Positions 9,900 through 21,103 are shown, numbered from the stretch's first letter. The stretch: DNA of 64,000 nucleotides from Effrenium voratum (GCA_963377175.1 CAUJNA010003245.1:533831-597830), one strand, 5' to 3'. Made by a program: numbers and translations. Notes: a model not told the origin generated them from the letters alone.

Positions 9900-12050
9900 T
9901 AACGGCCACGTGAACCAAGGAATCCATCTTTGAGCCATGACAGCTTGAGGTCTCCAGCACTCACGAAAACCGCAAAAAAAAGACAAGTGCCACGAGCCAT
10001 GTTGCTTTGAGAAACACTCAAACAAACACCTGGCCACTGGCCAGCTGAATCTCCGCCCATCCCGCTCCCGCTCCTTGAACATCTCAGCTGCAACTCAAGG
10101 AGGCTAGGCATCCTTGAGCCACATCTGCAGGAACCGACTTGACACGAGCCTTGCCTCAACGCGCGACACATGGGGCCCATAGCTTTTTGCAGACTTACGG
10201 CCAAGGTAAGGTTGGTGAAAGCATTGAGAGCCAGTTCCATTGAACATTAATCACACATCGAGCACGAATTCGCCTTGCATTGTGAGACTTGCCAGTTCTC
10301 TGGATGAAAGCCAATTGATACCAGGAGACGACGTCTCAAGCAATCAAGCACTCAAGCAATTGCCGAGCCTCAAGGAGTTTTGAAAAGCATCACGCCTCAG
10401 ACTCGGCTTCGTGTTTCATGCGTGCAACGTGTGAGAGTTGCAGCCCCGTTACCCATCTGGCCGATGTAGAAGTAGCCTCGAGTGATCCCAAGGTACCGCG
10501 TGTGCCGCGTGTGTTGCCCAAGGCCCCGGCAATAGCAGCCTTTCTCGTGGGTGACCTATGTGCTTGCACTTGCGATACTTCAATATCATTCGATTCATTT
10601 GACGAGCTGTGGCAAAAGCCCAAGGCTAGGACATAGCTAGAGAAGTGCCGACCGACCATGCAGTGCCAAGTGGGGCCATACCTCGGACGCTGAAAGAGAT
10701 CCAAACGTTGCGAAAGGGACGAGTCGGTTACATGCAGCTGGACATCAGCTGATCTGATCAGCTGATCCAAATTGAGCCAATGCCACAGATGGCCTGTGGA
10801 CCCATGCCGATACGCTCCGCCCGTTGAATTTGTCACTCGCAGGAAAGAGCCGAAACCAGAGATGACTCATATCTCTACTCCCAGGTCCAGCCACGTTGCT
10901 GGTCTTCAAATTGCTCCTTCAGATCTGAAGCAATGTCCTTCTCCAGGTTGTAGTGCTCCATGGCGTACCTACGGCAGGCGAGGGGCAAAGTTGAAATGGT
11001 ACGACGTGCCAGCAGAGCTCTTTCGGAAGTGCACATCAAGCCTGGCAGCCTTTGGCTGGTGAGACATCACTGCAGGACGTCGTGTCCTGGACAAAGCTTG
11101 TGCATCCGGAAGCAGAGCTTGCACCTGAGAAAGATGTGCCGGTGCTCCGAACCAACTGACACGAGATCGACCTTGAACTCAGCAACTCTAAGCAACTGAC
11201 TTGTACGGAAGGAACTGTCCATCCCTCCTTCGCTTTCCGCTTTCGCTTCACATTGTTCGCATCACTTCACTCCGCACTGTTCAGTTCCCCCCACAATGCA
11301 CTCCTGCCCCGCACCCGCTGGCCCATCTTGGCCTGACAATGCTGCAAGCTTGCAAGCTGCAATTCATCAGACTCATCGGCAAATGTGTAGCAACCCGAGC
11401 AACTTGATATAACTTGATGCATCTTCCGCGCCACTGCGTAGATCCGGAAGCGGTCGCCCGCCTCACTGAGCCATCCGGGTCGGGATCCCGGTCGGGCCTG
11501 TGAGCCTACTCTCAAGGCCTCTGGTCCCCAGCGCTGAGGTGGCAATGCCACATCTTCCCTCCTGCGCACGGCACACACGGCTCACACGGCTCACACGGCT
11601 CACACTCCACTCGGGCACTGGAGCACTGCACTCAGGTTAGGAAACGCAAGCATCTCCAAAGGTCCTGGGCAACCGGTTTCCCTGGCCGTCAGATGCGGCA
11701 CAACTGGATCCGAAACTCGGAATGCCAAAGAATCTGCAAATCTATATGCAAATCAGCAATTCTGAATCTTGAGTGAGTCCAAAAACTCGAAATGAATTCG
11801 AAAACGCGGAGATAAATCAATCATTTCAAGCGGCCAAAGAGGGCGCAGATTGCACACGTGGGATCTCTGGCACCTGTCCGGCCAAGATAGCGATCGGTGA
11901 CATCGGTTGGCCATGGATTTGGGGTGATGCAATGGAAATCCGCCGACCCCTTTGCAAAAGCCAAGTTAGTCTCTGCAAAGGGGCGAGGCGTGTTCTAAGT
12001 GGTGGTTAGGGGGAGTCTGAGGGGGGAGGGGGGGTCCCGCGGCGGATTTT
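9900..12050. other. No supported gene; contains nonamer CACACGGCT
   Basis: Frames are short, overlap on both strands and show no family motifs. About 11,572-11,606 holds three to four copies of the nonamer CACACGGCT. Part of this region may be introns or upstream exons of the minus-strand gene at 7.8-9.9 kb, but I cannot place splice sites with confidence. Confidence 0.45.
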
Positions 12051-12055
12051 TGACA

Positions 12056-12232
12056 CGCCTAACCTCTAACCCTAACACTTAACTGACCTCTAACCCTAAC
12101 CTCTAACCCTAACCTCTAACTCTAACCTCTAACCCAAACCTCTAACCTCTAACCCTAACCTCTAACCCGAACCTCTAACCCTAACGTCTAACCTCTAACC
12201 CTAACCTCTAACCTTAACCTCTAACCGTGAGG
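12056..12232. repeat. Telomere-like 13-mer array, block 1
   Basis: Tandem CTCTAACCCTAAC units with point variants. On the other strand each unit is one TTAGGG hexamer plus one TTAGAGG heptamer. Confidence 0.9.
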
Positions 12233-12245
12233 CTGGATGATGATG

Positions 12246-12445
12246 ATGAAAGACTACGGGAAGATGACGGAAGACTACGGGAAGATGACGGGAAGCTGAC
12301 AGAAGACTGCGGGAAGATGACGGAACACTGCGGGAGACGACGGAAAACTACGGGAAGATGACGGAAGACTACGGGAAGATGACGAAAGACTACGGGAAGA
12401 GGACGGAAGACTACGGGAAGATGACGGAAGACTACGATAAGATGA
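12246..12445. repeat. 21-bp satellite, block 1
   Basis: Tandem copies of GACGGAAGACTACGGGAAGAT with substitutions and short indels, sandwiched between telomere-like blocks. Confidence 0.9.
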
Positions 12446-12680
12446 CCCTACCCTAACCCTAACCTCTAACCCTAACCTCTAACCCTAACCTCTAACCCTA
12501 ACCTCTAACCCTAACCTCTAACCCTAACCTCTAACCTTAACCTCTAACCTAACCTCTAACCCTAACCTCTAACCCTAACCTCTAACTCTAACCTCTAACC
12601 CTAACCTCTAACCCTAACCTAACCTCTAACCCTAACCTCTAACCCTAACCTCTAACACTAACCTTAACCACTAACCGTGA
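12446..12680. repeat. Telomere-like 13-mer array, block 2
   Basis: Same CTCTAACCCTAAC unit and orientation as block 1, more regular, beginning with CCCTACCCTAACC and ending CACTAACCGTGAGG. The end of block 1 has the same CTAACCGTGAGG junction, so the boundary itself is duplicated. Confidence 0.92.
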
Positions 12681-12693
12681 GGATGGATCATGA

Positions 12694-13263
12694 TGATGAA
12701 AGACTACGGGAAGATGACGGAAGACTACGGGAAGATGACGGGAAGGCTGACCAAAGACTACGGGAAGATGACGGAAGACTGCGGGAGATGACGGAAGACG
12801 GAAAGATGACGGAAAACAACAGGAAGCTTCCGGGAAGATGACGGAAGTCTGCGGGAAGATGACGGAAGACCACGGGAGGATGACGGAAGACTGCATGAAG
12901 ATGACGGAAGACTACGGGAAGATGACGGGAAGCTGACGGAAGACTGCGGGAAGATGACGGAAGACTACGGGAACACGACGGCAGACTGTGGGAAGCTGAC
13001 GGAAGACTACGGGAAGATGACGGAAGACTACGGGAAGATGACGGAAGACTACGGGAAGATTGACGGAAGACTACGGGAAGATGGCGGGAAGCTGACAGAA
13101 GACTACGGGAAGATGATGGAAGACTACGGGCGGACAACGGAAGACTACGGGAAGATGACGGAAGACTACGGGAAGCTGACGGAAGACTGACAGAAGACTA
13201 TGGGAAGATGACGGAACACTACGACGGAAGACTACGGGAAGATGACGGAAGACTACGGCAAGA
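12694..13263. repeat. 21-bp satellite, block 2
   Basis: About 27 degenerate copies of GACGGAAGACTACGGGAAGAT. Long open frames on both strands here are repeat artefacts. Confidence 0.9.
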
Positions 13264-13335
13264 TGACCCTAACCCCCCTACCCTAACCTCTGACCCTAAC
13301 CTCTAACCCTAACCCCTAACCCTCACCTCTAACCT
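13264..13335. repeat. Telomere-like 13-mer array, block 3
   Basis: A short run of CCCTAACCTCTAACC-type units, same orientation as blocks 1 and 2. Confidence 0.85.
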
Positions 13336-13503
13336 CTACGGGAAGATGACGGACTACGGGAAGAGGACGGAAGGCTATGGGAAGCTGACGGAAGACTACG
13401 GGAAGCCGATTGGAAGATGACGGAAGACTGCGGGAAGATAACGGAAGACTACGGGGAGATGACGGAAGACTACACGAAGATGACGGAAGACTACGGGAAG
13501 ATG
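13336..13503. repeat. 21-bp satellite, block 3
   Basis: Seven to eight degenerate copies of the 21-mer, passing directly into a GAT trinucleotide stretch. Confidence 0.85.
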
Positions 13504-13780
13504 ACGATGATGATGATGCTGCTGATGATGCTGCTGAGGATGATGAAGATGATGATGATGATGATGAAGAGTGATGATGATCAGGAGGATGGTGAGGATG
13601 ATGATGATGCTGCTGCTGCATGCTGATGAGGATGACGATGGTGATGATGCTGGATGATGAGGCTGAGGATGATGATGATGATGCTGATGAGGATGAGGAC
13701 GAGAATGAGGATGATGATTGACGACGACATGGCGGGTGGTGACGATGATGATGATGATGATGCATCGTCCTCATTCATCG
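13500..13780. repeat. GAT/ATG trinucleotide-rich stretch
   Basis: Imperfect (GAT)n with CTGCTG interruptions. Methionine- or histidine-rich frames across it are artefacts. Confidence 0.85.
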
Positions 13781-13927
13781 GCATGAGCAGCATCATCGTC
13801 ATCCTCCTCATCACGCCATCCAGCATCATCATCAGCCTCATCATCCCGCATGAAGCCAGACGTTGGAGAACATCCGCCAGCATGCGAGGCATCACCCCAG
13901 ACACCTGCAGGATGATGCAGGAGGTGA

Positions 13928-14190
13928 AGCGGGGGATGCAAAAGCTGCCTTTTTTCCCGACATTCGAAGACCAAAAAGGCAGCTCCTGCATCCCCAGCAT
14001 GCAAAGCATCCTCCTGGGCACCTGCAGGATGATGCTGGTGAAGCGGGCGATGCAAAAGCTGCCTTTTTTCCCGACATTCGAAGACCAAAAAGGCAGCTCC
14101 TGCATCCCCAGCATGCGAAGCATCACCCGGGCACCTGCAGGATGATGCTGGTGAAGCTGGGGATGCAAAAGCTGCCTTTTTCTACAAATA
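13928..14190. repeat. ~113-bp tandem repeat carrying a hairpin
   Basis: Two full units and a partial third (starts near 13,941, 14,055 and 14,168) share GATGCAAAAGCTGCC. In each full unit AGCTGCCTTTTT is followed after about 18-20 nt by AAAAAGGCAGCT, a 12-bp inverted repeat. The third unit has only the left arm. Confidence 0.85.
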
Positions 14191-14648
14191 GCCCTTGCGC
14201 CAGGATGCTGCCGCCGTGCGGATGCAGCTGCGCCAATTGCTGGAGATAACAATGATGATGCTGTTACGGGGGTTGGCGGCATCAGGCGTCAGCCTGCTAA
14301 ATACGCTGGAATTCCTTCATGCAAAGGAAAAGTGTCCAAACCCAAACGCGGCCTTGAGAGCTTTGCCAGCCTGCGCAATCCAAATTTGAGAGAACATGAG
14401 ACCGTGACAAGACCCTGACCGCACTGCCGGTTGCGCTCTCGCTTTTTCCGCGCTTTCTTCAGTCGCCCGCGCTATAAAGCATGGACATCTTGCCCCCTTG
14501 CGAGTTTGGTAACGCGCAGCCCTCGATCATTCTGCCGTGGAGCGCGTTGCGTAGGATCTTCCAATTGTTCCGTGACACCTGCACTGAGTTGCCCGAATCC
14601 GGACACAGGCACGTTCAAGTTGCCCTTCCAGCCGCTGCGTCCCCCTGC

Positions 14649-16054
14649 CTTCCCGTCCTTCGGAGTGTCGGAAACAAGAGCCTTGATGGCCTCCTCACTC
14701 ATCCACTTGGCATCACTGAGCTCGACTTCATCGATCTGTATAGTCTCATTGACGGCCTTGGAATGGGATCCACTGAGGTGAATTCTCCGAGAGAATCAAT
14801 TTGCTTTTTCGGGCGGGGTAGTTGACCGGGGCTTGAAAACGGCAGTGAGGGTCTGACGGTCTGACCAGTTCCATAGTGAGACCCAAAGTTGGCAAACTAT
14901 CACTTTCCATGCCCAGAGTCTTCTGAAAGCTGCGAGACATAAAGTAGAAAGCCTCTGGAAGCAACTTCAAAGGGTTGCGCTTACCCCGGCGCTGTGAAAC
15001 ATGGGTGGAACAGTCAGCATGTCAACGTCGTGGAGATGGAAGCTGCATAAAGCCTTTACGGGCTTTTGCAAAGCTTGCTTGGGACTTTCGCGGAAGTCCC
15101 GCCTTCTAGTCATGCATCGGATCATAGCCCCTACAATCGTAAACATCTCGCAACCGTTTCTGGACGGCCCCTTTTCTTCAGGATCTGGTTCTTAGCGTGG
15201 GCTTAAGTCGGTGCAGGGTAGGCTCAGCGCGAGATTCGGATTGGTGTTAGCAAGGCTGGCTTGGGTTTGGGTTTGGGTTGTGGGTTCAGGGTGGGCTTAG
15301 GGGGGGCGGACAACAACTTGAAAATGCGTCCCCTTGGATCTGCCTGAAGCTTCACTATGACGTAGATGTCGCCTTGCCCAAAGCGGACACCATGGCTGTG
15401 GCGCAGGCTAACCAATCCTTGGTAAGAGATGCCCAAACTCGACGCTTTGTCACTTGCAATTTGCAGCAAGCCGCCGAGGAGGGTGGCCGTAACTCCGGTT
15501 TCCTCGGGGCGACGCTTGCGACGCGTGCAAGCACCGGCTCCCGGTGCCTCCTTCACTTCCCTCAACACGGTGTCTGCCTGCGATTTCCGACAACGTCCCG
15601 AATTTTCGACGTTCCGTTGGGCAGCCGTTCCAAGTCACCGCGTCACCGAGTCCGTCTGGGCAGCCCCGCAAAGTCCTCCCCAGGATCCGCGAGGCCACCT
15701 CGCGCTGTCACTGGAGACCAGCCCAAGTAACACTGGGGCTCGCGTCACTCGTTCACGGCTTCTTCGGATGCGCCTGGGAGCTTCCAGCCTAGGCGCACAG
15801 CGCGCTTGCCCTGCGCTTTGCGCTGCGCTTGCGCTCTTGCCAGCTTGCCTTTTGGGGGATTTGACATTAGGTAAGCAACGCATGAGTCAAGCAGCTGCCC
15901 TGGAAGTCGGGCAAAGGCGAGACTCTTTCTTGAACCATCAGGATCTCACCCTTCGCATCGCGTCACTTGCGACACTCAAGTCCCTAGACTCCCTAGAGCC
16001 CTGGCCTTGCTGTTGAGCACAACGCCGCCGACCCCAATTTGGGTAAAGCTAAAC
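14649..16054 (-). CDS. Nudix hydrolase, micro-exon gene (NUDT6-like)
   Basis: This gene encodes a Nudix-fold pyrophosphohydrolase domain; the substrate is not predictable. Eight exons can be threaded: 16006-16054, 15899-15950, 15774-15788 (15 nt), 15670-15698 (29), 15548-15577 (30), 15475-15502 (28), 15344-15417 (74) and 14649-14756 (108). All seven introns (55, 110, 75, 92, 45, 57 and 587 nt) begin GC and end AG|G, and phases match throughout. Splicing yields QIGVGGVVLNSK, GEILMVQERVSPLP, WKLPGGLADPGEDF, ADTVLREVKE, ETGV and FGQGDIYVIVKLQ in order. The result is a perfect Nudix box (G-x5-E-x7-R-E-V-x-E-E-x-G-V) spread over four exons. ELSDAKWMSEEAIKAL follows, typical after the box. Exon 14649-14756 also ends AAG|GC, so further 3' exons are expected. 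The N-terminal exons were not found, and the copia element lies just upstream. Confidence 0.88.
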
Positions 16055-16113
16055 CTGCCCCACATACCGCACAAGTCGAGGGAAGAACACTCATATACGC
16101 TAATGCTTCCCAC

Positions 16114-16318
16114 CAGCGAACCAGAAACCGGGACCCTTATTAACCCCAGTCCGGTAGGCGAGCGCAAACCCTGTTTTTGATCTGGGCATCTTGAGCCAAA
16201 TGGTCATTGCCATTTGACAAATCCATGCAAAGCAAAGGGGCCTCCAACATCACCCAACATCACATACATGCACACCCTTCTGGGGTACCTCTTTGGGGTC
16301 AAGGGGTCGTGATTATTC
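16114..16318. repeat. Dispersed repeat, copy 1 (second copy at 42.1 kb)
   Basis: The sequence from CAGCGAACCAGAAACCGGG to GGTCGTGATTATTC recurs at 42,107-42,262. Copy 1 is about 205 bp. It carries an extra stretch of about 58 bp (about 16,192-16,250) that copy 2 lacks. It lies between the first found Nudix exon and the copia element. It does not have TG...CA ends, so it is not an obvious solo LTR. Confidence 0.85.
16190..16204 (-). other. Candidate degenerate dinoflagellate spliced-leader relic
   Basis: The minus strand reads ACCATTTGGCTCAAG. The 3' part of the dinoflagellate spliced leader is GCCATTTTGGCTCAAG, so the relic differs by one missing T and one substitution. Such relics mark reintegrated processed transcripts. 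It sits at the edge of the stretch present only in repeat copy 1. The match is short and could be chance. Confidence 0.4.
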
Positions 16319-16431
16319 CTCCCCGTGCTCACTAAGAGACTTGTATTTTACAGTCGCGCTTGAGCTGCGACCTATGTGATGCAAGGTCCTCTACCAGACC
16401 ATAAGGAGGGCTTACCTATGATTTTGCACGT

Positions 16432-17757
16432 TTGTTACTGCTTGGACATCTCAGGCCGGACATCTTTCAGCTTTTCAGGCAAATTGGTTCTGATGCCTAA
16501 ACGCTTTAGAGCGTGGTCCCACTTCAAGGGCTGCAGTGCTTTTGTGAAGATGTCTGCTGCCTGGAGATCGGTAGCTACATACTTGATGACTACACCCGTG
16601 CCGGGTTCTAGTTGCTCAGCAAGCGCGGACAAATTCACTTTATGAGTGCGCTGTGTGTGCCGCATTTTTGGTGAGTAACCTTTCTTGGCAACGAGGATAG
16701 TGGCTTGGTTATCTTCGTGCAGCACCAACTCAACCGGGCGTCCAAGCAGACGTTCCCACAAGGTCAAGGCTTTGGTGGTGGATCTCGACACTGATGTCTG
16801 TCGTTTGCTCAGCCATGCTAAAGGAAAATGGGTGTTCGGTCCTTTGAGGACCAAGAAGACTTCGCGTCCCTTTCTCCAGCATAGTCGGCATCCGCATACA
16901 GAGCGAGGTGAAGATCTTGCGGGTTGTCCTTTATGACTCCTACCAACCGGTAGTGCGTAGTCGAGTGGATGTACGCGATAAGACGGGCGAGCTGCCTATC
17001 ATGGTTGCGAGACCACTTCTGCACGGCGGTTGCTAGGTCACCTATGGGCTTGATGATGTCAGGACGCGCTAGTCGTCCCAGCCAGAAGGCCTTCATGAGG
17101 AGTTTGCACGCGTTTGGGGCTAGCTCGCCAGCTGACTGGTCCTCTCAGGAGGAAGTGATCCGTCTAGTAGTTACCTTCCGGAGCTTCTCGGGCTGAGTGC
17201 CGGTTATAGAACAAAACAGTTCTACAGTTTGACGGGCATAGTTGTTCATGCCAAAGGCAACGGCACCCTTTAATGCGCTTACAGCTGCATTCAGATCATG
17301 CTCTTGAGGCTCTGCGGGGCCATCTATAAAGACATGATTACGCCCGAGCACCCGAAAGATCGGCTCGGGAACCTCTACATTTATCATTTTTGTGCATCTG
17401 CGGGACCCGAAAGGGTCAAGTCATCTTCACGAACTTGGAACCCCATTCCTTTGGCCGCAGCTCAGGCGGGAGTTCAATCCACGTCTGAAACTGTGAGCTA
17501 AGGAACGCCTGGACGTAGGCTTTCACCGCGTCAGCGGTGGTGACCGTGTGTCCTGGGATACACCCATACGCCAGACAGGCGTTTAGGCCTTGTGCCGAGG
17601 TGGGGTTGGCCCCCAGTTCCTGGTACACCGCGGGTGCACCGGCTTCATCTTTTGCACAGTCTCCCCTGAACACGATGCGCCCCTTTACCTTTTGGAGGTG
17701 CTTCGCAAGTTCATAGAACTTGATGCTGGCGATCGTCATGAGCTGACCAAAGTGCAC
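16432..17757 (-). pseudogene. Copia reverse transcriptase-RNase H, frame-broken
   Basis: The RT part begins near 17,757 with FGQLMTIASIKFYELAKHLQ and KGRIVFRGD, then NACLAYGCIPGHTVTTADAVKAYVQAFL, the usual copia palm start. The segment 17,145-17,387 continues in another frame. LARLIAYIHSTTHYRLVG and LALYADADYAGE (RNase H start, with the ADADYAG active-site region) lie at 16,818-17,096. RNase H ends in KALTLWERLLGRPVELVLHEDNQATILVAKKGYSPKMRHTQRTHKV style sequence at 16,435-16,854, including the typical DNQA and MRHTxRTHKV motifs. At least three frame changes make it a pseudogene. Confidence 0.85.
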
Positions 17758-19590
17758 CTTGATCCCAGACTGTCGCGCTTGAGCTGCGACCTCAGCCGGA
17801 CAGTTGAACTATCCCACACTCCTACGTCTTGGAGTCCGGTCGCCTCCTGCTTGATTGCCTCTAATGCTTCAGGAGATGCAAGCATCTCGGAACGAGACAG
17901 GAGTTTGGTGACCATTGCATGCGCTTCTGTTTCGGCAGCTTTGGCGGGCATGCCGACAGCACTGGCAAGTAGACCTTGGACATCGAGGAGTTCCTCAACA
18001 ATCTCTTTTGTCTTAGAGTCTGATTCAACGAGGAGGGTGAAGTCATCTGCTCCGGAAAGAGGAGATTCGTGCTTTAGGGATTGCTCCTTAACACGATGCT
18101 CCGTCTGCTGAGTGATGCCGCTGGAGTATGCTTTTCGGACTTTGAGTGCGGACACTGGCGATCAGCGAATGCTTCGGCAAGGACCTTTGATGTAGTTTTG
18201 ATGCGCCAAGGCTTCTTGATGGGTGAGCCATTCTCATCCGTCAAACCCACAGCACAGCCATGGAACGAAACACCGTGGAACACATCCTTGTGGCGTTCGA
18301 AGAACTCGGCTACATCTGGCCTCTGCCAGCCCTCGCAGTCACGTGGCCACTCGAAAGTGACTGATCCACCAGCCTTCAAAACATGCTCTGCGTGCAATGC
18401 AAACTTTGAAAACATCACTTTGGATTGCTTGACTTTTTCCCCTAACTTTTTCTTAAACGGCTTACCTAACCTGTGGAGGCTCAGCCTCTGCCAGGGCGAT
18501 CCTGAGACACATGGAATGGCTGCCCACAAGTTGGGTTGGACGCACTGCGAGACGCGAGCTGCTCATCCGCAACGCCTGCTCTAAGTCAATGTACTCTTTT
18601 GCTAATCGGACATGTGGGATGTTGAGATCCTTGAACACATTACCCATTGAGGAATTAGGTGAACAAGCAAATTCAAACATCGGGCCAACAGCATCACGCG
18701 CTAGGCGCTTGCGAGCACGCTTGTTGCCAACGGTAATTGGAGAGCGTTCATCGCCCCCCTGAAGCTGGCAAGGGTTACCGAAAACGGACGGCTTTTCTTT
18801 CGTGGTCTCAGCAAGTGTTGTGCTGGAAGCGGTTGACACGGTAACGGCTGCTCCTGAGCTGACTGGGACGTTACCCTGCCCCCTGCTGCGCTTAAAGCTG
18901 CAGCCGAATGCTCGGAATCACTATATAACCTAAAAATGGTTATATGCCAGTCCAGAACACAGGGAGTTCTCGATGTGCTGAGAATCTGCCTGCCCAACCA
19001 TCACTGATATCTTCCTTGCTACCATCTTGCTGGGACACAACGCGAGTGGTCCTACCGGGTGTGATTCTGCACACTGACACGGGACAATCACCGACATCTT
19101 TGGGAGTGAAAAGTTTAATCCTAGGCTGATGATGCACGCGGAGTAGCACGTTACCACTAGGCTTATAAACCCATTCATCCTTCTTGGTTGATGCAGGGAC
19201 AGCGTCGGTATGCGGAGCACTGGGCCGAGAAGAGGCGGGCTCTCCAAGCAAGGCGCAGGCGATCTCGCTGTCTCCCTCCTCAAAAACCTCGATCTCTGGG
19301 GCTTCTGGGTTTCTAGGGAGGCGGCCTTTGCAGCGCGTGTAGCAGCTGGTTTGTTGGCCTCCTCACTTGCGGCCTTTTTGGCCTTCGCTTCTTCCTTCTC
19401 ACTTTCAACTAGCTCTGCAAACCTTTTGCGGCATTCGTCAGTGTGATGCCTAGAAGTAGCAAGGCCTGTGCAGGCCTTGCATCCAGGAGTCTCCTTGAAC
19501 TTTATAATCCGTTCAATGGTGATGTACACACTTCGTGACTTAAAGCCTGACGGAGTTGACGGGGCAGGGATGCCTTCAGGAATGAAAGGA
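17736..19590 (-). pseudogene. Copia pol inter-domain region (integrase-RT linker), broken
   Basis: From 19,590 downward the frame encodes PFIPEGIPAPSTP, a cysteine/histidine segment (GCKACTGLATSRHHTDECRKRF) and an alanine/lysine-rich stretch. It continues in other frames through ITVGNKRARKRLARDAVGPMF and GGSVTFEWPRDCEGWQRPDVAEFF to DVGVWDSSTV before RT. The WP.....W.....V.EF motif is typical of dinoflagellate copia-like polyproteins as I know them. Several stops and frame changes are visible, for example near 18,460. Confidence 0.65.
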
Positions 19591-19594
19591 ACAT

Positions 19595-21096
19595 GGGTAT
19601 GTGTTTTTTTGACGTGGCCGTGCCGGGAGGTTGGTATAAGGGGTATGAATCGCAGGTATGGTTCGGGGTATGGCTCGGGGGTATGATTCGGTATGGCTCG
19701 CGCGCCTCTGAACTCTTGCTTTGTGGCTTTGGACACTGCAAAGCTCCCGTGCGCTGGCAACTGGATAGCCGTGAGATTTCGACCGCTTAGTTGCTACAAG
19801 CCAGCCTGGGGCGCTTGTGAGTAGCCTGAACTAGACAGCTGCCACTCTGCGTGAGTGGGTTAGCGAAGCTGCTGCGCTAGCAGAGCCACTGCCTGAGGCG
19901 AACGTCATGGCCACCTCCACTTGGAGTTCAAGCGACCCGCGCTCACAGACCCAAGCAAGCGTTGCTTAAGGGGAAGCGTGCCCAGTCAGGCTCGCCACGA
20001 ACCAGCGTAAGGGCAAGACAGCGTGACATCCTCAAACGGCAGCCGCGCAGAGGCTAGTGGGCCTCTCACAGGTGGTGTACCGTGTCGCGCTTGATACATT
20101 GCAATAAGCCTTCCGAACCCACCTTCTGGCGAACTTCTGCGAAAAGAGCCGCGCGCTGGTTCCTGCAGTGCTTCTCTTTGAGTTTTGTGTCTTCTGAGGA
20201 TTTGGGCGGCATAGCTTCGCTAGTACTGCCCAGAGCGCAAGAGGCTCTTGGCTGCAAATGGCAGCAGAAGGGTATGAATCGGGGTATGAACCGGGTATGA
20301 ATCGGGGGTATGAGTCGGGGGACATATTTTTTTCGACCGGAAAAACACCAAGAGTACCGCAGGAGCACAAAGACAGCTTGTGTTTCACTGCGACAGTGGC
20401 CCAGGACAGACAGCTGTTTCCACCGCGTCGGACAGACTGCAGGAAGCAAGCTCCAAGTTTCAAGCTCAGCAGCGGCACCCCCCGCCACAGCGCCCTGCAA
20501 GTCCCAGCGTCTTACGTCAAGCTGCACCCCCCCGCCACAGCACCACGGATGCTACAGACAACTCTAGTACCAGGACATCCGCAGGATTGCTCTATAACTC
20601 CATCCATTGGCACTTTCCATTGAAAATAGCAAGCCAAGACCGAGGTGGGTAACCGAGTGTCAAGGAACACCACTTAAGCCAAAATGGCACCCTACGAGTA
20701 ACCAGTGAGTGTGTGAGTGGACATGTCAACTGTACTTGGCCCCATGACATCAGCGCCCAACCATGCAAGCATCGCAGACTCAAGAATAGATCCAGGAACC
20801 ACAAGTGAACCAGGTATTACCTTGGAGTCCCTACCCCCTAACATCGGTCCACATGGCAAGCTCTCTACCACTGTTTCTTGACAAGACCCCCTTCTTCACT
20901 TGAAGTTAAACCCCCTATAGCTTCCAGCTATCCATGGATCACACGCAAATGCCATAGTTCTTGCAAGTTCTTTTTTTGTGTTTTTTAAGGGGTATGACTC
21001 GGCGTATGGCTCGGGGTATGATTCGGGGGTATGGCTTGCCCAAGCCCCACCTCCCACGAAGACTAAAGAACTGACACGGTAAAAAAACACAGACCC
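19595..21096. mobile_element. 1.5 kb non-autonomous TIR element with 4-bp target duplication
   Basis: The left end GGGTATGTGTTTTTTT (19,595-19,610) and the reverse complement of the right end (GGGTCTGTGTTTTTTT, 21,081-21,096) match at 15 of 16 positions. ACAT flanks both sides (19,591-19,594 and 21,097-21,100). Removing the element with one ACAT rejoins the copia frame as AIRDV then PFIPEG. Just inside each end lies an array of GGGTATGA(A/C)TCGG-like units (about 19,637-19,700 and 20,990-21,040), with a third array at about 20,268-20,328. No transposase is visible. Confidence 0.85.
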
Positions 21097-21103
21097 ACAT
21101 CTC

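Noticed and set aside
16114..16318. Copia long terminal repeat (solo LTR at 42.1 kb)
   Set aside because: No TG...CA ends, no matching copy at the other side of the copia element near 25 kb, and the 42.1-kb copy has no evident target duplication.
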